Notes: a model not told the origin generated them from the letters alone. DNA of 39,731 nt from an uncultured Duodenibacillus sp. (GCA_944390145.1 CALXOY010000003.1:1-39731), one strand, 5' to 3'; shown: positions 27,289 to 35,463, counted from the stretch's first letter. Numbers and translations are program-made.

Positions 27289-28383
27289 CTAGAAAATGTT
27301 CTTGTCCGGGGCAAGCTCCGTGCGCAGCTTCGCGATCGCCTTCTTTTCGATCTGGCGCACGCGCTCGGCCGAGACGCCGAGCTGCTTGGCAAGCTCCTGC
27401 AGCGTCATGGGGTCCGGGTTGCCGTCGGCGTCGGTGCGCAGCCACCGCTCGCGGATGACGCGCTGGCTGCGCTCGTCGAGCTTGTCGAGCGCACCCTGCA
27501 GGATCTCGCCGGTCAGCCGCCCCTTGTCGCGCTCTTCAAGCACCGTCTCCGGTTCGTCCTCTTCGCGCGAGAGCCAGTCGATCGGCGCAAAGTTGTTCTC
27601 GTCCTCGGACTCGGGAGAACTTGAACCTTCCAGCGGCGTGTCGCCGCCCGAGAGCCGCGCCTCCATCTCGCGCACCTCCTCGGGCTTGACGTCGAGCGTC
27701 TCGGCGATGTGCTTTGCCTCGGAGGTGGTGAGCGTCTTGTCGTCGTCCTTCATCTGGCGCAGGTTGAAAAAGAGCTTGCGCTGGTTTTTGGTGGTGGCAA
27801 GCTTCACCATGCGCCAGTTGCGCACGATGTACTCCTGGATTTCCGAGCGGATCCAGTGCACGGAAAACGTCATCAGGCGCACGCCGCGGTCCGGGTCGAA
27901 GTGCTTGATCGCCTTCATGAGCCCGATGTTGCCTTCCTGGATGAGGTCGGCGTGCGGCAGTCCGTAGCCCAGAAAGCCGCGGGCAATCGAGACCACAAGG
28001 CGCAGGTGCGAGAGGATGAGCTGCTGGGCGGCCATCAGGTCGCCTTCGTCGCGCAGCCGCACGGCAAGCGCATGCTCTTCTTCGGCCGACAGAATGGGCG
28101 CGGCGTTGGCGTAGCGGATGTAGGCCTCCAGGTCGCCCAGGCGCGGCACCACGGCCGGCAGGTACTGCTTTTTCTCAAAGGGGACGACTTCGCCCTTGAC
28201 GGGCTCGGGCCGCACGATGAGGCTCTTGCCGCCCTCCTTTTTCTCCACCAGCTGTCCGGCCTTGCGGCTGCGGGCAACGACGGCCGTGCCCGTGGCGGGG
28301 GCGCTGCCGGCGGCGCAGGGCGCCTGCGGGGTCTGCGCGGGCGCTGCGCCGGGTGTCTGTTGGGTGTCGATGGTGTCGGTCAC
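27289..28383 (-). CDS. rpoH: Heat-shock sigma factor sigma-32
   Basis: RpoH directs RNA polymerase to heat-shock promoters. The protein has region 1.2 (LGDLEAYIRYANAAPILSAE), region 2 (LILSHLRLVVSIARGFLGYG; DLIQEGNIGLMKAIKHFDP; SVHWIRSEIQEYIVRNWRMV), the RpoH box QRKLFFNLR that separates it from RpoD and RpoS, and the region 4.2 helix-turn-helix (LQELAKQLGVSAERVRQIEKK). The 364 residues exceed E. coli RpoH (284), mainly through an Ala/Pro/Gln-rich N-terminal extension of some 80 residues. Translation appears to start at GTG 28383 without a clear ribosome site, so the true start may be further in. It follows ftsX, as in E. coli, where ftsYEX precede rpoH. Confidence 0.93.
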   Translation of the reverse strand: MTDTIDTQQTPGAAPAQTPQAPCAAGSAPATGTAVVARSRKAGQLVEKKEGGKSLIVRPEPVKGEVVPFEKKQYLPAVVPRLGDLEAYIRYANAAPILSAEEEHALAVRLRDEGDLMAAQQLILSHLRLVVSIARGFLGYGLPHADLIQEGNIGLMKAIKHFDPDRGVRLMTFSVHWIRSEIQEYIVRNWRMVKLATTKNQRKLFFNLRQMKDDDKTLTTSEAKHIAETLDVKPEEVREMEARLSGGDTPLEGSSSPESEDENNFAPIDWLSREEDEPETVLEERDKGRLTGEILQGALDKLDERSQRVIRERWLRTDADGNPDPMTLQELAKQLGVSAERVRQIEKKAIAKLRTELAPDKNIF

Positions 28384-28448
28384 GGGAAGATGCGAAAAAA
28401 GGAAAAAAGCTGTTTGCCGGATCCGTCGGTGATGCTACTGCCGGAAAG

Positions 28449-28482
28449 GGCAAAAATGTGGCACCCCCGCCGGCAAAATGTG
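28449..28482. repeat. Two direct repeats upstream of rpoH
   Basis: GGCAAAAATGTG (28449-28460) and GGCAAAATGTG (28472-28482) are direct copies starting 23 bases apart in the 122-base gap between ftsX and rpoH. They could be binding sites for a regulator of rpoH; this is inferred only from position and similarity. Confidence 0.4.
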
Positions 28483-28505
28483 TGTCGGATTTTGGCAGCC
28501 GCGCC

Positions 28506-29432
28506 TCAGATTTCGTTTGCCTGCACGCGGGCGATGGCGTCCTTGGCGGCAAAGGAGCCCACCACGTAGCCCAGAAGCGCTGCAAGCCCCACGTAGAGCA
28601 GGCACCAGTCGGCCCCGGGCATGCGCAGGATGACGGTGACGCCGTAAAGGCTGGCGAAGTCGGAGATGGGCTTGGCGAGCAGACTCACGCCCGTGGCCGA
28701 GACCGCAAGTGAAAGCGCGGCCGCGAGCATCAGCGTGAGAAAGCCGCGCCAGGAGTAGGGGCGGCGGATGAAGCTTGCCGTGGCGCCGAAAAGATAGAGC
28801 GCGCGGATCTCATCCCTTTGCGCGTTGGTGGTGAGCCGCACCGAGGCGAAGATCACGAGGAGCACCAGCAGGAACACCACGGTGCCGAGAATGCCGAGCA
28901 CGACGGACAGGGCGGTGTAGAGCGCGTTGAGGTAGCGCTGCCAGGAGTCGTCGTAGGCCACCAGATCGACGTTTTTGAGCTTGCGAAACGCTTCGGCTGC
29001 CTGGGCAAGCTCTTCGGAGGAGACGTTGTTGGCGACGGTGGCGATCACGATGTCGGGCAGGGGGTTGGCCTGCGCCTTTTCGCGGCTTTTTTCATCCTGG
29101 GTTTTCAGGCCCAGGGATTTGTTGACCATGGCAAGCGCCTCGTCCTTGGGCATGATGCGCACCGAGGAGATGACGCTGTTTTTGGAGACCGCTTCGGCAA
29201 TCTCCATCACGGACTGCTTGCCCGCGCTGCGGTCGGCGAAGATCGTGACTTCGGCCTGCGTCGGGACGTCAAGCACCTGCGAGGAAAGCGACCAGGCAAG
29301 CGTGGCCAGGAAAAAGGGGATGGTGAGCGCAAGGCCCGCCAGCGACAGGGCCATCAAAAAGAGCCCCTTGAACTCGATGATGGCGCGCACGGTCTGGCGG
29401 GCGGCCCAGCGGGTGCCGGTAAACATGCTCAT
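28506..29432 (-). CDS. ftsX: Cell division protein FtsX
   Basis: FtsX is the membrane half of the FtsEX complex, which activates murein hydrolases at the septum. The 308-residue protein has the expected four membrane segments: one near residues 26-50, then a periplasmic domain (about 55-165) that in E. coli binds EnvC, then segments near 173-200, 225-250 and 275-300. The segment RLTTNAQRDEIRALYLFGAT matches the conserved FtsX stretch before the third membrane helix. Its ATG overlaps the ftsE stop as ATGA (29429-29432), so the two are coupled. rpoH follows after 122 bases. Confidence 0.93.
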   Translation of the reverse strand: MSMFTGTRWAARQTVRAIIEFKGLFLMALSLAGLALTIPFFLATLAWSLSSQVLDVPTQAEVTIFADRSAGKQSVMEIAEAVSKNSVISSVRIMPKDEALAMVNKSLGLKTQDEKSREKAQANPLPDIVIATVANNVSSEELAQAAEAFRKLKNVDLVAYDDSWQRYLNALYTALSVVLGILGTVVFLLVLLVIFASVRLTTNAQRDEIRALYLFGATASFIRRPYSWRGFLTLMLAAALSLAVSATGVSLLAKPISDFASLYGVTVILRMPGADWCLLYVGLAALLGYVVGSFAAKDAIARVQANEI

Positions 29433-30100
29433 CGCGGCGGCCTCTGCAGCATGATGGGACGGCAGACGACGGTCGACGGGGTGAGCTGCAGGTGCGAGGC
29501 AACAATCACGGAGACGTTGGAAAGCGAAATCTCACCCAGAAGATCCATCAGGTGCTGTGCGTTGTCGGCGTCAAGATGCGCGCACGGCTCGTCGGCCAGA
29601 ACCAGCAGCGGGTCGTTGACGATGGCGCGCGCCACGCAGGCGATCTGCTTCTGGCCGGCCGAGAGGTCGTGCGGCCTGGCGTGCGAAAGCTCGGCGATGC
29701 CGCAGCGCTCAAGGGCCCGCATGGCCGCATGGCGGGCCTTGCCGTAGGACTCTTCGGCCGCAAGCGACGGCAGCATGACGTTTTCCAGAATGGTGCGGTT
29801 TTCCAGCAGCAGGCACTCCTGGATCATGATGCCCATCGAGCGGCGCACAATGGCCATTTCGCGCTCGGTGAAGTTGTTCAAGCAGTCGCCTGCAACGCGC
29901 ACCTCGCCGAAGGTGGGCCGCATGAGGCCCGCGATCATGTGCAGCGCTAGCGACTTTCCCGAACCGGTGGCGCCGTGCAGGCAGACGAACTCGCCGCGCG
30001 TCACGTTGAACGTGATGCCCGCCGAAAGCCTCTCGCCGTTGACTTCAATGCCGGCGTTGATGAGCTCAACGAGCGGAATGTTGACGCCGCTTGCAGGCAT
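29429..30100 (-). CDS. ftsE: Cell division ATP-binding protein FtsE (divergent)
   Basis: FtsE is the cytoplasmic ATPase partner of FtsX. The 223-residue protein has Walker A GATGSGKS (about 43-50), Walker B LLVLADEP (about 164-171), and an H-loop histidine in VIVASHLQ. The signature motif reads LSAGQKQ instead of LSGGEQQ, so the first conserved glycine is alanine. The usual FtsE start (MIxFxxVxKxY) is replaced by a longer, less conserved MPASGVNIPLVELINAGIEV. Assignment relies strongly on the ATGA overlap with ftsX. The ATPase may be weaker than usual, which is inference. It follows ppx by 45 bases on the same strand. Confidence 0.85.
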   Translation of the reverse strand: MPASGVNIPLVELINAGIEVNGERLSAGITFNVTRGEFVCLHGATGSGKSLALHMIAGLMRPTFGEVRVAGDCLNNFTEREMAIVRRSMGIMIQECLLLENRTILENVMLPSLAAEESYGKARHAAMRALERCGIAELSHARPHDLSAGQKQIACVARAIVNDPLLVLADEPCAHLDADNAQHLMDLLGEISLSNVSVIVASHLQLTPSTVVCRPIMLQRPPR

Positions 30101-30145
30101 GAATGAAACGCTTCCTTTGCTGTCGGTTAAAGGGTTGGCCTGCGG

Positions 30146-31663
30146 CTAGGACGCCCCGTGCTCGAGCGTGAATTCCATGCCGACGCGGGCCCACACGAGG
30201 GACTCCTGCTCAAGCAGATAGCCCGTGAGCGGATGGCGTGCGAGCCACTGCGGATCCACCCAGAGGCGGAAGGCCGTCTTGCGGCTGTGCTGCAGGCGCT
30301 CAAGCTTGATCTCGGGCAGCCGCAGCGTTCTGCGGGCGTGCGCAAAGATCACCGCCAGGCGCAGGCTCAGGAGCATGTCGACAAAAACCGGGTCGCCGAG
30401 CGCCGACTCCACCTTCTTCAAGTTGCCGCGCTGACCGAGCACGAGCGTGCTCATGCGCAGCTGATCGGCGCGCGAAAAGCCCGGCAGGTCCGAATTCATC
30501 AGGATGTACTGGCTGTGCTTGTGGTAGCCGCTCGGGCTGATCATGCGGCCCGTTTCGTGCAGCATCGCCGCCCACTGCAGCAGCTTGCGGCTGTCGTGGA
30601 CCTTTTCGTCGTCGGGCTCAAGCGACATGAAGAACTTGTCGGCAAGGGCGGCCACGCGCGCGGCCTGCTGCTTGTCGATGCTCGAGCGCTTGATGATGGC
30701 GATCACGGTGCTGTCGCGGGTGTCGCGCTGCTCCTGGCGTCCGAGCATGTCGTAGAGAAGCCCCACGCGCAGGGCGCCCGAGGCCGGACGCATTTCCTTG
30801 ATCTTGAAGGTGTCAAAGACAGCGGAAAGCACCGCAAGGCCCCCTGCGATCACTTCGCGCCGGTCTTCCTTCAAGCCCGGGAAGTTGATCTTGCGGATGT
30901 CTCCGGCCTCCACAAGCTCCTTGCGCAGCACCTTCAAAAGGGCGGGCGTCACCACGCCGTTGGTAAGGCCCGAGGCGTGCCCGATGTCAGCCACCGCGCC
31001 GATCGTGCCGGCGCTGCCGTAGGCGGCGTCCCAGTTGCGGAAGGAAAACTCTTGATGGGCCTCCTCAAACTCGGCCTGCGCCGAGAGCTGGGCTTGCTTG
31101 AGTGCGCTTGCCGTGATCTTGCCGTCGGCGAAAAAGGCGCGCGAGGTGTTGACGCAGCCCACGTGAAAGGACTCGCACTCCTTGGCGATGAAGCCGCAGC
31201 CGATGATGAGTTCGGTCGAGGCGCCGCCGATGTCGACCACCAGGCGCTTTTCGCTTGAAGGCGGCAGCGTGTGCGCGCAGCCCGAAAAGACCAGGCGCGC
31301 CTCTTCGCGGCCGGCGATGATTTCAATCGGGTGCCCGAGCGCCTCCTCGGCCTTGGGCAGGAATTCGGCGGAGTTGGTCGCCACGCGCAGCGCCTGCGTT
31401 CCTACGGCGCGGATGTTCTGCGGGGGGATGCCCTCGAGCTTTTCACGAAAGCGCCGCAGGGCGGCGAGCGCCCGCTCCTGGATCTGCGGTGTGAAGGCGC
31501 CGTTTTCATCAATGCCGCCCGCAAGCCGCACCGTTTCTTTCCAGTAGCTTTCGGTGGTGATGCGGTAGTCCTCCACCCGGCCGATTTCCACGCGGAAGCT
31601 GTTGCTGCCAAGATCCACGGCGCCGAGCAAAACCGGCTGGCTTTCGTTTGTCTCTGCCGTCAT
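30146..31663 (-). CDS. ppx: Exopolyphosphatase
   Basis: Ppx removes terminal phosphates from inorganic polyphosphate; relatives also hydrolyse pppGpp. The 505-residue protein has the ASKHA-fold motifs GAVDLGSNSFRVEI (14-27), AVGTQALRVATNS, EIIAGREEARLVFSG (with the catalytic glutamate) and VVDIGGASTELIIG near 145-158. These are followed by an HD-like helical domain (WAAMLHETGRMISPSGYHKH). The protein is about the E. coli length (513). It lies between ftsY (44 bases upstream) and ftsE (45 bases downstream), an unusual place because ftsY and ftsE are neighbours in E. coli. The GppA alternative is possible, since the two differ little by motif. Confidence 0.93.
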   Translation of the reverse strand: MTAETNESQPVLLGAVDLGSNSFRVEIGRVEDYRITTESYWKETVRLAGGIDENGAFTPQIQERALAALRRFREKLEGIPPQNIRAVGTQALRVATNSAEFLPKAEEALGHPIEIIAGREEARLVFSGCAHTLPPSSEKRLVVDIGGASTELIIGCGFIAKECESFHVGCVNTSRAFFADGKITASALKQAQLSAQAEFEEAHQEFSFRNWDAAYGSAGTIGAVADIGHASGLTNGVVTPALLKVLRKELVEAGDIRKINFPGLKEDRREVIAGGLAVLSAVFDTFKIKEMRPASGALRVGLLYDMLGRQEQRDTRDSTVIAIIKRSSIDKQQAARVAALADKFFMSLEPDDEKVHDSRKLLQWAAMLHETGRMISPSGYHKHSQYILMNSDLPGFSRADQLRMSTLVLGQRGNLKKVESALGDPVFVDMLLSLRLAVIFAHARRTLRLPEIKLERLQHSRKTAFRLWVDPQWLARHPLTGYLLEQESLVWARVGMEFTLEHGAS

Positions 31664-31707
31664 TCGTTTTCCTGTGTCCCCAAATTGGTTTGATTCTCTT
31701 CTATAGC

Positions 31708-32631
31708 TTACTCATCCTGCACGTCTTCACCAACAAGCGCGCTGGCAAAACGCTTCGCGTCAAAGGGCTGCAGATCGTCGATCGTTTCGCCCACGCCCAC
31801 AAAGTAGATGGGAAGCGCCTTTTCGGGTTCGCGCTCGGCGGTGATCGCCACCAGCACGCCGCCTTTGGCCGTGCCGTCAAGTTTGGTGACGATGAGGCCG
31901 GTGAGGCCGGCGTAGTTGTCAAAGGCCTTCACCTGCGCCAGGGCGTTCTGGCCGTTCGTGCCGTCCACGACGAGGATCACTTCGTGGGGCGCGCCTTCAA
32001 GGGCCTTGCCCTGGGAGCGGCGGATGCGGGCAAGCTCCTCCATCAGATTGGTCTGGGTGGGAAGGCGGCCGGCCGTATCGGCGATGACGACGTCGGCGCC
32101 GCGGGCCACGCCGGCGCTCACGGCGTCAAAGACCACCGCCGCGGGGTCGCCGCCCGATTGCGCGATGACGTCGATTTTGTTGCGCTCGCCCCAGACGGCA
32201 AGCTGCTCGCGCGCTGCGGCGCGGAAGGTGTCGGCCGCCGCCAGCAGCACCTTCTTGTCGCGGGCGGCAAGCCACTTGGCGATTTTGCCGATGGTGGTGG
32301 TTTTGCCCGCGCCGTTGACGCCCACCATCATGATGACCAGGGGCTTGGCGGCCTCCACATCAAAGGGCTTTTGGGCGGGCAGCAGGATGCGCTCGATTTC
32401 GTCGCGCAGGGCGGTGCGCACTTCTTCGCGGGTTTTCAGACCCTTTAATTTCACCGCATCGCGCAAACGCTGTAGGATGACGGAGGTCGGCTTGTAGCCG
32501 ATGTCGGCGGCAATCAGCGTTTCCTCAAGCGTCTCGAAGAAGTCTTCATCCACCACGCCGCCCGAAAACAGGCCGACGATGTTGACGCGTGTACGGGCAA
32601 GGCCGCTCTTTAAGCGTGAAAAAAATCCCAT
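31708..32631 (-). CDS. ftsY: Signal recognition particle receptor FtsY
   Basis: FtsY is the membrane-associated GTPase that receives SRP-ribosome complexes. The 307-residue protein has the N domain (about 1-90; MGFFSRLKSGLARTR, ETLEETLIAADIG) and the G domain with G1 GVNGAGKTTTIGK (about 104-116), the DTFRAAAREQL insertion box, G3 DTAGRLPTQTNLMEEL and G4 TKLDGTAKGG. It lacks the long acidic A domain of E. coli FtsY, a common variation. The ATG at 32631 shares the CATG palindrome with the rsmD start on the other strand, so its promoter must lie inside rsmD. No ribosome site is visible. It heads the run ftsY-ppx-ftsE-ftsX-rpoH. Confidence 0.96.
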   Translation of the reverse strand: MGFFSRLKSGLARTRVNIVGLFSGGVVDEDFFETLEETLIAADIGYKPTSVILQRLRDAVKLKGLKTREEVRTALRDEIERILLPAQKPFDVEAAKPLVIMMVGVNGAGKTTTIGKIAKWLAARDKKVLLAAADTFRAAAREQLAVWGERNKIDVIAQSGGDPAAVVFDAVSAGVARGADVVIADTAGRLPTQTNLMEELARIRRSQGKALEGAPHEVILVVDGTNGQNALAQVKAFDNYAGLTGLIVTKLDGTAKGGVLVAITAEREPEKALPIYFVGVGETIDDLQPFDAKRFASALVGEDVQDE

Positions 32632-33292
32632 GTCGAAAGTGAAGAAAAATCAAGCTGCACCCGCACGCCGGCGCGGCGCTCAAGCGGGCGGTAAAGTCCG
32701 ATCCGGTAGTTTACCAACCCACGGTGGCGAAGGCACGGTCCGCATCGTTTCGGGGCGCTTCAAGAGAACCCCGATTGCGGTCGGCCTGCGCGACGGACTG
32801 CGCCCGACGCCCTCGCGCGTGCGGGAGACCCTCTTTGACTGGCTCAGGCACTTCCTCGGGGATTTCTCCGGGGCGTTTTTTCTGGACATGTTCGCCGGCA
32901 GCGGCGCCCTGGGGCTGGAGGCGGCAAGCAACGGCGCGGGCGGCGTCGTGCTTTTGGAAAAGGACGGTAAAAGCGCCCGCACGATCAACGCCGTGATTGA
33001 AAAGCTCGGCGCGGGCGACACGGTTCGCTGCATACAGGCCGACGCCTTTGCGTGGGTGAAGGAGGCCGCACAGAAGTTTGACGTGGTCTTCATCGATCCG
33101 CCCTTTGTGCTCAAGCTGCAGCAGCGGGCGGTGCAGGCGGCGCTGCCGCTTTTAAAGGACGAGGGCTTCGTGTATCTGGAAAGCGAAGAGCTGCTCGAAG
33201 ACGCAGCGCTGCAGGAAATGGGGCTTGCGGCCGTGCGGCGCGGCAGGGCCGCGGCCGTGCACTACCTTTTGGCCGCACGCGCGATCGGCTAA
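32630..33292 (+). CDS. rsmD: 16S rRNA (guanine-966-N2)-methyltransferase
   Basis: RsmD methylates G966 of 16S rRNA. From ATG 32630 the protein has 220 residues. It begins with a basic tail (about 1-35; MSKVKKNQAAPARRRGAQAG), then TVRIVSGRFKRTPIAV, GLRPTPSRVRETLFDWL, the SAM-binding LDMFAGSGALGLEAASNGA, VLLEKDGKS, and the catalytic VVFIDPPF (NPPF/DPPF motif). GTG 32639 is an in-frame alternative start. RsmD is next to ftsY in E. coli too, and coaD follows in many proteobacteria. Here it is divergent from ftsY and the two start codons overlap in CCATGT. No ribosome site is seen for either gene. Confidence 0.93.
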   Translation: MSKVKKNQAAPARRRGAQAGGKVRSGSLPTHGGEGTVRIVSGRFKRTPIAVGLRDGLRPTPSRVRETLFDWLRHFLGDFSGAFFLDMFAGSGALGLEAASNGAGGVVLLEKDGKSARTINAVIEKLGAGDTVRCIQADAFAWVKEAAQKFDVVFIDPPFVLKLQQRAVQAALPLLKDEGFVYLESEELLEDAALQEMGLAAVRRGRAAAVHYLLAARAIG

Positions 33293-33295
33293 AAT
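33269..33295 (+). promoter_or_regulatory. Possible promoter for coaD
   Basis: TAAAAT (33290-33295) is a good -10 that overlaps the rsmD stop codon. TTGGCC (33269-33274) lies 15 bases upstream, a short spacing. Predicted transcription would start near 33302, just before the leader frame at 33315. Confidence 0.35.
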
Positions 33296-33314
33296 AAACA
33301 ATTCTCTCTTATTC

Positions 33315-33353
33315 ATGCGCCACGGGCGCGCACCGCGCCCTTTTCATTCATGA
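33315..33353 (+). CDS. Possible 12-codon leader peptide overlapping coaD
   Basis: An ATG at 33315 opens a frame encoding MRHGRAPRPFHS, and its TGA (33351-33353) overlaps the coaD ATG (33350-33352) as ATGA. Such overlaps normally couple translation. coaD itself has no ribosome site, because a GC-rich hairpin lies just before it. The leader has no obvious ribosome site either, so it is only a candidate. Confidence 0.3.
   Translation: MRHGRAPRPFHS
33324..33344 (+). terminator. Terminator-like hairpin directly before coaD
   Basis: GGGCGCG (33324-33330) pairs with CGCGCCC (33334-33340) around a CAC loop and is followed by TTTT (33341-33344). It ends six bases before the coaD ATG. It may end rsmD transcription or control coaD expression. 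Confidence 0.5.
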
Positions 33354-33856
33354 CAACCGCCGTCTATCCCGGAACGTTCGACCCCTTTACGCTCGGTCAC
33401 CTGGACGTGCTGCGCCGCGCCGCACGGCTTTTTGACCGCGTGATTCTGGCCGTGGCAGAAAGCGAAAAGAAGAAAACGCTCTTTACGCTTGACGAGCGCG
33501 TGGCGATGGCCCGTCAGGCGTGCCGGGAGTGCGGCGGACTGGACAATGTCGAGGTCGAGGGCTTTTGCGGCCTCTTGTGCGACTTTGCCCGGGCCCGGGG
33601 CGTGACGGTGTCGGTGCGTGGCGCACGCGCGGTGAGCGACTTTGAGTACGAGTTTCAGATGGCGGGCATGAACCGCACGCTGATGCCGCAGGTCGAGACC
33701 ATCTTTTTGATGCCGGCGCTCGAGTGCCAGTTTGTGAGCGGCAGCTTCGTGCGCGAAATCGCCTGCTTGGGGGGCGACGTCTCGCCCTTTGTGCCGCCGG
33801 CCGTCTACGACGCGCTCAAGCGCCGCTTCAAGGCGCCGGCGCAGGAAGACAAATAA
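33350..33856 (+). CDS. coaD: Phosphopantetheine adenylyltransferase
   Basis: CoaD makes dephospho-CoA from 4'-phosphopantetheine and ATP, the fourth step of coenzyme A synthesis. The 168-residue protein starts MTTAVYPGTFDPFTLGHLDV, with the T/HxGH nucleotidyltransferase motif (TLGH at 14-17). It continues with VRGARAVSDFEYEFQMAGMN (about 84-103) and ends with the family's FVSGSFVREIACLGGDVSPFVP. Length and motifs are normal. The ATG at 33350 is the family start but has no ribosome site and is preceded by a hairpin and a 12-codon open frame that ends on it. It follows rsmD by 57 bases, a conserved pairing. Confidence 0.97.
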   Translation: MTTAVYPGTFDPFTLGHLDVLRRAARLFDRVILAVAESEKKKTLFTLDERVAMARQACRECGGLDNVEVEGFCGLLCDFARARGVTVSVRGARAVSDFEYEFQMAGMNRTLMPQVETIFLMPALECQFVSGSFVREIACLGGDVSPFVPPAVYDALKRRFKAPAQEDK

Positions 33857-33918
33857 CGGGCGCCGCAGCAGAGCAAGGCGCTTGACAAACAACACGCAAA
33901 AATCAAAGGAAACACAAA

Positions 33919-35463
33919 ATGCAGCCCTTTGCCGCCGAGTGGTGGTCGATAGTTCCCCCGATCGTGGCCATCGGCCTCGCCCTGCTGACCAAGGAGGTGT
34001 TCTCCTCGCTTCTGGTGGGCATCTTCACGGGCACCCTCATTTATGCCGTCGGAACCGACGGCCACATCGTGATGGGAACGCTCGAGACGGCCTTCACGAT
34101 GATGGCCAAGAAGGTCGACTTCAACATCCTGATCTTCTGCTCGCTGCTCGGAGCGCTCGTGTATCTGATCAGCCTTTCGGGCGGCACGGTCGCCTACGGC
34201 AAGGCTTCGACGAAGATCATCCGCGGCAGGCGCTCCTCGCTTGCCTCCACAAGCGGCCTTGGCATCGCCATTTTCATCGACGACTACTTCAACTGCCTCA
34301 CGGTGGGCACCGTGATGCGTCCGATCACGGACCTCTACCGCATCAGCCGCGCCAAGCTCGCCTACATCATCGACAGCACCGCCGCCCCTGTGTGCATCAT
34401 CGCGCCGATTTCCTCGTGGGCCGCGGCCGTTGGGTCGTCTTTGAAGGACACTGGCGCCTTTGACAGCGAACTCGGCGCCTTCGTGGCCACCATCCCGTGG
34501 AACTTCTACGCGATCTTTTCGCTTTTGCTGGTGTTTTTCCTGTGCTTCACCGACTTTGACTTCGGCCCGATGCGCCGCAGCGAGGAGCGCGCCAGAAGGC
34601 AGGATCCGGCGGCAAGCTCAAGCACCGAGGCCGACGGCAGACTCAAGTACAACCCCCGCGGCACGACCTGGGACATGCTTGTTCCCCTGGGTGCGCTCGT
34701 GCTCTTTGCCGTGCTTGCCCTGATGTACACGGGCGGCTACTGGGGGCCGGACGCGAAGTACCACAGCTTTATTGCCTCCATCGGCAACTCCTCGGCCTCG
34801 ATCTCGCTCGTCTTCGCCTCCTTCGGGGCGCTTCTCGTTGCGCTTCTGATGTACGTGCCGCGCCGCCTGATGAGCTTTGTGCAGTTTGCCGAAGGCTCTG
34901 TGGAGGGCATGAAGCTGATGCTGCCCGCCAACATCATCCTGATTCTTGCCTGGACCCTCTCGGGCGTCTGCCGCGACCTGCTGTCGGCGCCGCAGTTCAT
35001 GCAGCACGTGGTGACCAGCTCAGGGATGGACGCCACGTTCCTGCCGGTGATCGTCTTTGCGATCGCCGCCTTCCTGGCGTTTTCCATGGGCACGGCCTGG
35101 GGCACCTTCGGCATCCTGATTCCGATCGTGGTGCCGATCGTGCAGGCGCTTGACCCCAACCTCACGGTGGTGGTGCTTTCGGCCACGCTTGCCGGATCGG
35201 TCTTCGGCGACCACTGCTCGCCCATTTCGGATACGACGATTCTTTCGTCGGCGGGCGCCGGGTGCGAGCACATCGAGCACGTCTCCACGCAGCTGCCCTA
35301 CGCCGTGTTGGTGGCGGTGTCGGCGGGCGTGGGCTACCTCGTGGCGGGCTTGACAGGCGGCAGTCTCTTGATGAGCTGGCTATCCACCGCCGTGGTGCTC
35401 TTTGGCGTGACGATCTTCCTGCACGTGAGCGAGACGCGCCGGCAGGGCCGTCACAAACGCTAA
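33919..35463 (+). CDS. NhaC-type Na+/H+ antiporter
   Basis: The 514-residue protein is a polytopic membrane protein with about 11-12 hydrophobic segments spread along the chain. It fits the NhaC/Na+-H+ antiporter superfamily. Matching segments are the early LLTKEVFSSLLVGIFTGTL, GIAIFIDDYFNCLTVGTVMR (about 115-134, with paired aspartates likely to be in the ion path), DSTAAPVCIIAPISSWAA, MGTAWGTFGILIPIVVPI and FGDHCSPISDTTILSSAGAG near the C-terminus. The last motif is highly characteristic. The ion and direction are inferred from the family; some members exchange metabolites such as malate for lactate. The ATG has AAAGGAAA eight bases upstream. It stands between coaD and lptF without a clear functional link. 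Confidence 0.88.
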   Translation: MQPFAAEWWSIVPPIVAIGLALLTKEVFSSLLVGIFTGTLIYAVGTDGHIVMGTLETAFTMMAKKVDFNILIFCSLLGALVYLISLSGGTVAYGKASTKIIRGRRSSLASTSGLGIAIFIDDYFNCLTVGTVMRPITDLYRISRAKLAYIIDSTAAPVCIIAPISSWAAAVGSSLKDTGAFDSELGAFVATIPWNFYAIFSLLLVFFLCFTDFDFGPMRRSEERARRQDPAASSSTEADGRLKYNPRGTTWDMLVPLGALVLFAVLALMYTGGYWGPDAKYHSFIASIGNSSASISLVFASFGALLVALLMYVPRRLMSFVQFAEGSVEGMKLMLPANIILILAWTLSGVCRDLLSAPQFMQHVVTSSGMDATFLPVIVFAIAAFLAFSMGTAWGTFGILIPIVVPIVQALDPNLTVVVLSATLAGSVFGDHCSPISDTTILSSAGAGCEHIEHVSTQLPYAVLVAVSAGVGYLVAGLTGGSLLMSWLSTAVVLFGVTIFLHVSETRRQGRHKR

